Assembly: GCA_947453875.1 (NCBI GenBank)
Contig: CANGIH010000045.1
Coordinates: 1-10,794, forward strand
Reading direction: 5' to 3'
Origin: Planctomycetaceae bacterium
GTDB taxonomy: Bacteria; Planctomycetota; Planctomycetia; Pirellulales; UBA1268
DNA: 10,794 nucleotides
This document shows, piece after piece, positions 5,117 through 10,794 of the stretch (positions are counted from its first letter, which is position 1; each line of letters starts with the position of its first letter). The notes below the pieces were generated by a model that was given only the letters and a program-made list of their open reading frames with translations, was not told the origin of the DNA and ran no database searches. A program made the translations under genes and the position numbers.

Positions 5117-8100
5117 ATGACGCCGCTCCGCAGGAGTCTGTTCGTCGTCGCCACCGTGCTGATGGCCGTCGCCTCCGGCCACGCCGCTGAATTCCACGTC
5201 GACTCCGGGGTGATCACCGTCCCCGATGGCTACACGATCGACATTGCCGCGGCGTCGCCAGTCGTCGAGCGCCCCGTCACGATCGACTTCGACGAGCGCG
5301 GGCGGCTCTATGTCACCGAGTCGAGCGGCACGAATATCGCCGTCTCCGAACAGGTGAAGAGCCCAACCCATCGTGTCTTCCGCCTGGTAGACAGCGACGG
5401 CGACGGCAGGTTCGACCGCCGCACGGTCTACGCCGAGGGGCTGATGATGCCGGAGGGGTCGCTCTGGTACCGCGGCTCGCTCTATGTCTCCGCACCGCCG
5501 GAGATCTGGAAGTTCACCGACGCCGACGACGATGGCGTCGCCGAATCGCGCGAGGTGTGGCTCGACGCCAAAACCCTCACCGGCTGCGCCAATGATCTCC
5601 ACGGCCCCTACCTCGGCCGCGACGGCCGGATCTATTGGTGCAAGGGGGCCTTCGCCGAGCAGACGTATGACCTCCCCGGCCGCCCCGGCTGGAAGACCCG
5701 CGCCAGCCACATCTTCCGCGCCCGCGACGATACGAGCGAACTCGAACCGGTGCTCACAGGCGGCATGGACAACCCCGTCGACGTCGTCTTCACGCCGGAA
5801 GGGGAACGGATCATGTCGTGCACGTTCCTCGTCGACCCCGGCGGCGGCGAGCGCGACGGCCTGATCCATGCCCTCTACGGCGGCGTCTACGGGAAGGACC
5901 ATGGCGTACTCGACGGCCATGCCCGCACCGGCCCCCTTCTTCCGCCGCTTGCCCACCTCGGGCCTGCCGCCCCCTGCGGCCTCCACCGCCACTCCGGATT
6001 CGGCCACGGCGAGCTGTTGGCCGGCAACCTGTTCACGACGTCGTTCAATCTTCGGACGGTGTTTCAATCCAAGCTCGTCGCTGCCGGCGCGACGTTCACC
6101 ACCGAGACGAAACCCTTCCTCCAGGCCGACTGGGTCGATTTTCACCCCACGGATACCATTGAAGACGCCGACGGCTCGCTTCTCGTCGTCGACACCGGCG
6201 GCTGGTACAAGCTCTGCTGCCCGACGTCGCAGCTCGAGAAGCCGGCCGTCCTCGGCGCGATCTATCGGATCCGTCGCGATGGCACGAAGTCGGTCGACGA
6301 TCCCCGCGGCCTCGCTCTCGATTGGCAGGGGATGACGCCCGCGGGCCTCGCCGCGCTCCTCGCCGACCCGCGCCCCGTCGTTGTCGCCCGGGCCACCGAC
6401 GAGCTCGCCCGGATCGGCGCCGCCGCGGTGCCCGATGTCCGTAACGTCCTCGCTGGGGCGGCCGTCCCCGCCGTCCGGCAGCAGGCGATCTGGACACTGG
6501 CCCGGATCGACGGCGACAACGCCCGCGGTGCCATCCGCGACGGCCTCGGCGATCCGGACGCTGGCGTCCGGCAGGCCGCCTGCCATGCGGCAGGGCTCCA
6601 TCGGGATCGTGCATCGCTTGCGCGGCTGGGAACGATCATGAAGGAGGATCACCCAACGGTGGCCCGTGCCGCGGCCGAAGCGCTCGGACGTCTCGGTCTG
6701 CCGGAGGCGTGTGCCGCGCTTCTGGCTGCGACCGGGCGGGCCGACCGGGCGGGCGACCGGGCGCTCGACCACTCGATCCTCTACGCGCTGATCGAGACCG
6801 CCGCCCCGACGCCGATCCTCGAGGCTCTCGCCACCGGCCACCCGGAGGCGAAACGCGCGGCGCTGATCGCCCTCGACCAGATGGCTGACCGGCTCCCCAC
6901 TGCGGCGCTGGCCCGCGACGCCGTGATCGTACTGTGCGCATCGGACGACCGGAACGTGCGCGACGCCGCCTGGTGGGTCGCGTCCCATCATCCCGACTGG
7001 TCTGACTCCCTCGCCGACCAGGTGCGTGGCCAACTGGCGCGGATGGTGACGGCCGATCCGGAGGGCCGCGATGCCATCCGCGAACTCCTCGCCCCCTTCG
7101 CCACCAACGGGGCCGTCGCCGACGCCCTCGCGGCGGCGCTTGACGGTGACGATCCGTCACGCCGAGCCGCGGCGCTCGAGGTGATGCGGTCGGCGCGACC
7201 GCCATCGACGCCCCCGTCGTGGCCCCAGCGGCTCACCCGCCTCGCCATCCGTCCCTGCGAACGGGATTCCGCTCCCGCCGCCGAGTCTGGCGAGGCGGTC
7301 GCCGTTCTCGCCGGACTGCCCCTCACCAAAGAGGATCGGGCCGCCTTCAGGCCGGCGGCGATCGAGATCGAGGAGGCGGGCACGCTCGCTCCCCGGTCGA
7401 TCCTCCAGGCCCTCGGTCTCCTCGGCGACGCGACCGGCGAACTCCCCGACGTCGTCGTCGGTCGCTTGCTTCTCATCGCCACACTCGGCGAATCGCCCGT
7501 CGACCGGACTGCCGCCGCCACGGTCCTCGCCGCCGCCACGCTGCCGGAGCGGGCCCGGCTCCGGGTCGGCGACGCGTTCGTGAAGCTCGGCGCCCAGGAA
7601 GTGACGCTCCTCCTCCCGGGGCTCGTGAAGGAGGGGGGAGAGCCGCTTGGCCGGGCGGTCGAGGGGCTCGGCCAGAGTGAGGCGGCCGGCTTCGTGCGAC
7701 GCGATCTGCTCGAGGCGGCGGTGCAGGGGCTCCCCGAGAAATCGGCGGCGCTCGGTGCCGAACTCCTCGCCAAGACCGAGGCACTGGTCGCCTCCGAACG
7801 GGAGGCCTTTGAGAAGCTCCTTGCGAGCTTGCCGGCGGGGGATCCTGTCCGTGGCCACGCCATCTTCGCCGGAAAGACCGGCTCGTGCACCTCCTGCCAT
7901 GCGATGGCCTATGTCGGCGGCCGCGTCGGCCCCGATCTGTCCCACATCGGTGCGATCCGCACCCCGCGCGATCTCCTTGAGGCGATCGTGCGGCCGAGCG
8001 CGAGCTTCGTGCGGAGCTACGAGCCATCCGTCGTGGTCAGCGTCGACGGCCGGTCGTTCCAGGGCGTCGTCCGTGAAGAAGCCGGCGGGGCGCGCGCGAT

Positions 8101-8254
8101 CCAGACGAGTGCTACGACGATCGAACGGGTGCCGCGTGAGTCCGTCGAATCGATCGAACCGGGACGCGTGTCGATCATGCCGCAGGGATACGACCGGCTC
8201 CTCTCACCGCAGGAGCTCGCCGATCTGGTCGCCTTCCTCCACCAGGCGAAGTGA
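5117..8254 (+). CDS. Secreted propeller/HEAT/heme protein (PVC-type membrane-bound dehydrogenase with c-type heme domain)
   Basis: This is a 1045-residue protein. Residues 1-23 form a signal peptide ending in GHA before AEF. About 25-390 is the PVC-type dehydrogenase-like beta-propeller, with two Asp-rich calcium-loop-like motifs (DSDGDGRFD 92-100, DADDDGVAE 135-143), CANDLHGPYLGRDGRIYW and GGMDNPVDVVFTPEG. About 400-700 carries HEAT-type repeats (ARATDELARIG, VRQQAIWTLARID, VARAAAEALGRLG, VRDAAWWVASHH). The C-terminal 138 residues (from about 908) are the heme-binding domain of the Pirellula/Verrucomicrobium type. It has CTSCH at 924-928 for covalent heme c, then GPDLSHIG, and a likely distal ligand Met1021 in SIMPQGY. 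It should act in the periplasm as an electron-transferring protein; the substrate is unknown, though such proteins are often proposed to oxidise sugars. ATG 5117 is chosen for the signal peptide; an in-frame ATG at 5006 adds an unlikely Arg-rich extension. Confidence 0.93.
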   Translation: MTPLRRSLFVVATVLMAVASGHAAEFHVDSGVITVPDGYTIDIAAASPVVERPVTIDFDERGRLYVTESSGTNIAVSEQVKSPTHRVFRLVDSDGDGRFDRRTVYAEGLMMPEGSLWYRGSLYVSAPPEIWKFTDADDDGVAESREVWLDAKTLTGCANDLHGPYLGRDGRIYWCKGAFAEQTYDLPGRPGWKTRASHIFRARDDTSELEPVLTGGMDNPVDVVFTPEGERIMSCTFLVDPGGGERDGLIHALYGGVYGKDHGVLDGHARTGPLLPPLAHLGPAAPCGLHRHSGFGHGELLAGNLFTTSFNLRTVFQSKLVAAGATFTTETKPFLQADWVDFHPTDTIEDADGSLLVVDTGGWYKLCCPTSQLEKPAVLGAIYRIRRDGTKSVDDPRGLALDWQGMTPAGLAALLADPRPVVVARATDELARIGAAAVPDVRNVLAGAAVPAVRQQAIWTLARIDGDNARGAIRDGLGDPDAGVRQAACHAAGLHRDRASLARLGTIMKEDHPTVARAAAEALGRLGLPEACAALLAATGRADRAGDRALDHSILYALIETAAPTPILEALATGHPEAKRAALIALDQMADRLPTAALARDAVIVLCASDDRNVRDAAWWVASHHPDWSDSLADQVRGQLARMVTADPEGRDAIRELLAPFATNGAVADALAAALDGDDPSRRAAALEVMRSARPPSTPPSWPQRLTRLAIRPCERDSAPAAESGEAVAVLAGLPLTKEDRAAFRPAAIEIEEAGTLAPRSILQALGLLGDATGELPDVVVGRLLLIATLGESPVDRTAAATVLAAATLPERARLRVGDAFVKLGAQEVTLLLPGLVKEGGEPLGRAVEGLGQSEAAGFVRRDLLEAAVQGLPEKSAALGAELLAKTEALVASEREAFEKLLASLPAGDPVRGHAIFAGKTGSCTSCHAMAYVGGRVGPDLSHIGAIRTPRDLLEAIVRPSASFVRSYEPSVVVSVDGRSFQGVVREEAGGARAIQTSATTIERVPRESVESIEPGRVSIMPQGYDRLLSPQELADLVAFLHQAK

Positions 8255-8312
8255 CTCCCCGGCAGTGCATCCCCGGCACGATCGCGGCGCCCCGTTTCCC
8301 CCATCCCGAGCC

Positions 8313-8317
8313 AGGAG
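8313..8317 (+). promoter_or_regulatory. Ribosome binding site that decides the start of the DMFase-like gene
   Basis: AGGAG lies five bases before the ATG at 8323. This supports that start over the in-frame GTG at 8251, which overlaps the stop of the heme gene. The ATG also places the twin-arginine motif near the N-terminus, as expected. Confidence 0.6.
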
Positions 8318-8322
8318 CCACC

Positions 8323-9822
8323 ATGGACGACGCCCGCCACCGTCTCTCCCGCCGCACCCTCGCAGGTTCGCTCGCCGCCGCAGCGGGCATGGCGGCCCTG
8401 CCGGTGACGGCCGCGTCGGTGCCACGCCGATCCGAGTTGATCGCCGAGGAGAACGCCCGGCCCGGCACGCGCGACTGGATCCTCACGAAAGCCGAGATCG
8501 ATCCGGCGACGCGCTACCGCAGCCCCTGGATCGAAGGTTTTTGTTCCCACCTCTCCGCGAAGGCTGGGGAGGAGATCGCGTTCTTCGTGAGCGCCAATCC
8601 GCCGAGCCCGGTCACTCTGTCGATCTACAGGCTCGGGTATTACGGCGGCGACGGTGGCCGGCTCGTCGCCGATCTCGGCGAGTTTCCGGGGCGAGTCCAG
8701 GCCGCCCCGCCGGTGGGGCCGAAGCGGGTGCGGGCCTGTGACTGGGAGCCGTCGGCGCGTGTCACGGTGGGGAACGACTGGCCGAGCGGTGTCTATGTTG
8801 CCAAGCTCACCGCCACACGCTCCGGTCACCAGAGTTATGGCGTGTTCGTCGTCCGCGACGATCGCCCCGCCGACTATCTCCTCCAGGCGAGCGACTTCAC
8901 CTGGCAGGCCTACAACCGCTGGCCCGATCGCTTCGCACTCTATGACAACGGCGAGAAGGAGTGGTATTGGGGGCCGAACGTGCAGGTTTCGTTCCGCCGC
9001 CCCTACGGCAAATACTGCCAGATCCTCGACCAGCCCCTCTCGATCGGCTCGGGCGAATGGTTCTTGTGGGAATTCCCTTTCGCCTTCTGGATGGAATCGC
9101 TCGGCCTCGACGTGACCTACATCTCGAACCTCGACACGCACCGCGATCCAGCCGGGCTCCGGCGGGCCAAGGGGCTGCTCAGCGTCGGCCACGACGAATA
9201 CTGGACGATCGAGATGGTCCGCAACGTGCAGGCGGCGGTGCAGGCGGGCGTGAGTGTCGGATTTTTCTCCGGGAACGCCGTTTGCGGCCGGGTGCTTCTC
9301 GACGAGGCGGGCCCGGCGTTCGAACGCGTGGGTGTGTTCGGGCCGCCGGGGGGAACGATCGAATTCGAGCAGATGAAGTCGCTCGCGCACGAGCGACCGT
9401 ATGCGAATGAACTCGTCGGCGCCCATTCAACCGGCCCGGTGACCGGTGGGGCCGATTGGATCTGCACCACCCCCGATCACTGGGTTCACGCCGGCACAGG
9501 CATGAAGCAGGGGGATGCGATCCCCGGCGTGATCGGCTGGGAGTGGCATGGGGATCCGGCGCCGATCCCCGGCCTTGAGGTTGTCGCCACCGGGCCGACG
9601 CAAGCGGCGCCGGGGAAGCCGAACGGTGGCGTCTACACCGCGACGGTCTATCCCGGCCCCAACGGAAACATGGTCTTCAATGCCGCCACCTGTTGGTGGG
9701 CGGACGGCCTCTCCGCGCCGCCGGGCTATGTCCGTCCGAGCGTGTACACGAGCCCCCAGGGGCCCGATCCCCGCCTCCAGCGGATCACGCGGAACGTCCT
9801 CGAGCGGATGGTGCGGGGGTGA
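8323..9822 (+). CDS. Tat-exported N,N-dimethylformamidase large (beta)-subunit-like protein
   Basis: This is a 499-residue protein. Residues 1-31 carry a Tat signal: twin Arg at 10-11 in RLSRRTLAGS, then an Ala-rich core ending in TAAS. The rest matches the DMFase large (beta)-subunit C-terminal family. Visible are a beta-sandwich-like N-part with IYRLGYYGGDGGR (101-113) and WPSGVYVAKL (153-162), then the catalytic-type part. The latter has TWQAYNRW (193-200), LDVTYISNLDTH (262-273), LLSVGHDEYWT (285-295), GFFSGNAVCGR (313-323), IGWEWHGD (404-411) and a C-terminal GNMVFNAATCWWADGL (448-463). Known DMFases use a mononuclear iron held by two Tyr and one Glu; Tyr293 or Glu292 in HDEYW and Glu407 are candidates, which is inference. 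The classical enzyme also needs a small subunit, not seen here, and is cytoplasmic, so the substrate is probably another amide or unknown. It starts 68 bases after the heme gene, so co-transcription is plausible. Confidence 0.88.
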   Translation: MDDARHRLSRRTLAGSLAAAAGMAALPVTAASVPRRSELIAEENARPGTRDWILTKAEIDPATRYRSPWIEGFCSHLSAKAGEEIAFFVSANPPSPVTLSIYRLGYYGGDGGRLVADLGEFPGRVQAAPPVGPKRVRACDWEPSARVTVGNDWPSGVYVAKLTATRSGHQSYGVFVVRDDRPADYLLQASDFTWQAYNRWPDRFALYDNGEKEWYWGPNVQVSFRRPYGKYCQILDQPLSIGSGEWFLWEFPFAFWMESLGLDVTYISNLDTHRDPAGLRRAKGLLSVGHDEYWTIEMVRNVQAAVQAGVSVGFFSGNAVCGRVLLDEAGPAFERVGVFGPPGGTIEFEQMKSLAHERPYANELVGAHSTGPVTGGADWICTTPDHWVHAGTGMKQGDAIPGVIGWEWHGDPAPIPGLEVVATGPTQAAPGKPNGGVYTATVYPGPNGNMVFNAATCWWADGLSAPPGYVRPSVYTSPQGPDPRLQRITRNVLERMVRG

Positions 9823-9862
9823 GGGGGCGAGCAGATGCATCGGGCCCCCCTTGCCGATGCCC

Positions 9863-9868
9863 TATCAT
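9863..9868 (+). promoter_or_regulatory. Possible -10 element upstream of the ceramidase-like gene
   Basis: TATCAT is one of the few A/T-rich hexamers in this gap and differs from the TATAAT consensus by one base. I see no convincing -35 element at the right spacing; TTGCCG at 9851 is only six bases away. It lies 50 bases before the ATG at 9919. A chance match is quite possible. Confidence 0.2.
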
Positions 9869-9918
9869 GGTGGCGGGCGTGGCGGTGGGGCTCCGTCCTG
9901 CTCCCCGGAGATGATGGG

Positions 9919-10794
9919 ATGACCATGTCGCGCGTCCGTGGCCTGTCGGTGACGGCGGTGTTGATCCTCGTGATTCTCTTTCGGGCGGGGGAAGCGCGAT
10001 CCGATGACGCCGGTGGTGGGGCGCCTCCACGTCCTCAAGTCACGCTCGCCACGTTCGATGTCGATGCCACGCCGCCGGTCGGCGCGGCGATGGCCTACGG
10101 GCCGGCGCTGAAGGCCGCTGATCTCCAGCTGCGTTGTCGTGGGGTCGTGATCCAGGGGGCTGGCGACAGCATCGTCCTCTGCGCGATCGACTGGATCGGC
10201 GTCGGCAATGCCGCCCACGATGCCTTCCGGGCCGGGCTCGCCGAAGCCGCTGGGACGACGCCGGCAAGAGTTGCCGTCCACGCCCTCCACCAGCACGACG
10301 CCCCCCATGCCGACTTCACTGCCGAAAAACTCCTGGTCGATATGGGGGTCAAGGATCATCCCCGCTTCGACGGCGATTTTGCTCGCGAGGTGATCGCGCG
10401 AGCGGCGGCGGCGATCAAGGACGCGATTCCCAAAGCGAAGCCGGTCACGCACACCGGCTTCGGCCGGGCGGAGGTGGCGCAGATCGCGAGCAACCGCCGC
10501 CTCGTCGGCCCCGACGGGAAGTTCGTCGCCTGGCGCGGCAGCGCCACGAAGGATGTGACGATCAAGGGCTGGCCGGAGGGGACGATCGACGCCGATCTGG
10601 CGGCGCTCGCCTTCTTCTCTGGAGACGACGCGCTCGCCGTGATCACGAGCTACGCCACCCATCCGATGAGCTACTACCGCACCGGGGTTCCCGGTCCCGA
10701 CTTCCCCGGCATCGCCCGCTTCCTGCGCTCGCAGGATCTTCCCGGTGCGCTCCATCTTCACTTCACCGGCGCCGGCGGCAACATCGCCGCCGGC
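9919..10794 (+). CDS. Neutral/alkaline ceramidase-like secreted hydrolase, N-terminal part (3' end outside window)
   Basis: The frame is open from ATG 9919 to the end of the window (292 residues), with no stop. Residues about 1-27 form a signal peptide (MTMSRVRGLSV, then a TAVLILVILF core). The mature part matches the N-terminal domain of neutral/alkaline non-lysosomal ceramidases. It has VTLATFDVDATPPVG near the start, then VLCAIDWIGVGNAAHD. Next comes the His motif HALHQHDAPHAD (121-132), in the place of the HTHSGP-type zinc-binding block. A second His is in YATHPMSYY (His248), followed by DFPGIARFL and FTGAGGNIAAG. In characterised ceramidases, His residues of such motifs bind zinc; the ligand assignment here is by analogy. 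Planctomycetes carry many members of this family whose substrates are unproven, so ceramide is only one option. GGAG at 9907-9910 is eight bases upstream of the chosen ATG; ATG 9925 and ATG 9835 are in-frame alternatives. Confidence 0.85.
   Translation, partial: MTMSRVRGLSVTAVLILVILFRAGEARSDDAGGGAPPRPQVTLATFDVDATPPVGAAMAYGPALKAADLQLRCRGVVIQGAGDSIVLCAIDWIGVGNAAHDAFRAGLAEAAGTTPARVAVHALHQHDAPHADFTAEKLLVDMGVKDHPRFDGDFAREVIARAAAAIKDAIPKAKPVTHTGFGRAEVAQIASNRRLVGPDGKFVAWRGSATKDVTIKGWPEGTIDADLAALAFFSGDDALAVITSYATHPMSYYRTGVPGPDFPGIARFLRSQDLPGALHLHFTGAGGNIAAG

Noticed and set aside
4838..7033. Minus-strand open frame of 731 codons opposite the heme-protein gene
   Set aside because: It mirrors the codon pattern of the well-supported + strand gene and shows no recognisable motif, signal peptide or ribosome binding site.
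8251..8322. GTG at 8251 overlapping the heme-gene stop, as the start of the DMFase-like protein
   Set aside because: The ATG at 8323 has a good ribosome binding site and puts the twin-arginine motif at the normal distance from the N-terminus.
9851..9868. TTGCCG and TATCAT as a full promoter
   Set aside because: The spacing of six bases is far too short for a -35/-10 pair; only the second hexamer is kept, at low confidence.
1..10794. CRISPR arrays, tRNA genes, insertion-sequence ends
   Set aside because: Read through for repeated spacers, cloverleaf arms and transposase motifs; none found by eye.

Overview
The window reads as GC-rich chromosomal DNA from a planctomycete, probably Pirellulales-like. 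The basis is the set of protein families. They include a DUF1501 protein, a very long propeller/HEAT/heme protein of the 'Pirellula/Verrucomicrobium type', a secreted leucine-rich-repeat protein, a secreted DUF3500 protein and a ceramidase-like secreted hydrolase. This assignment rests on family knowledge and reading by eye, not on a search. All supported genes lie on the + strand. I see no tRNA, rRNA, CRISPR array, insertion sequence or phage gene.

Layout. 1-303 is the C-terminal end of a DUF1501 protein. 381-764 and 1046-1462 are two small multi-pass membrane proteins of unknown function. They are separated by a 281-base gap that holds a strong GC hairpin and a possible zinc-ribbon remnant. 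1599-2348 is a secreted leucine-rich-repeat protein that probably starts at TTG. A 136-base gap with a three-tier nested inverted repeat (2398-2454) leads to 2485-3558, a secreted DUF3500 protein. Only 40 bases later comes 3599-4912, a YgcG-like TPM-domain protein with an unusual four-CXXC zinc-ribbon region between its membrane helix and its Gly/Ser tail.

The second half holds 5117-8254, a 1045-residue secreted protein made of a beta-propeller, HEAT repeats and a c-type heme domain. After 68 bases comes 8323-9822, a Tat-exported protein related to the C-terminal region of the N,N-dimethylformamidase large (beta) subunit. After 96 bases comes 9919-10794, the N-terminal part of a neutral-ceramidase-like hydrolase that runs off the window.

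How they work together: most products are predicted to be exported or membrane-embedded, so this is an envelope/periplasm-oriented neighbourhood. Spacing suggests two possible transcription units, DUF3500-TPM (perhaps with the LRR gene) and heme protein-DMFase-like protein (perhaps with the ceramidase-like gene). No pathway can be assigned from sequence alone. The most unusual items are the TPM/zinc-ribbon architecture, the stand-alone Tat-exported DMFase-like protein next to a heme dehydrogenase-type protein, and the nested inverted repeat before the DUF3500 gene.
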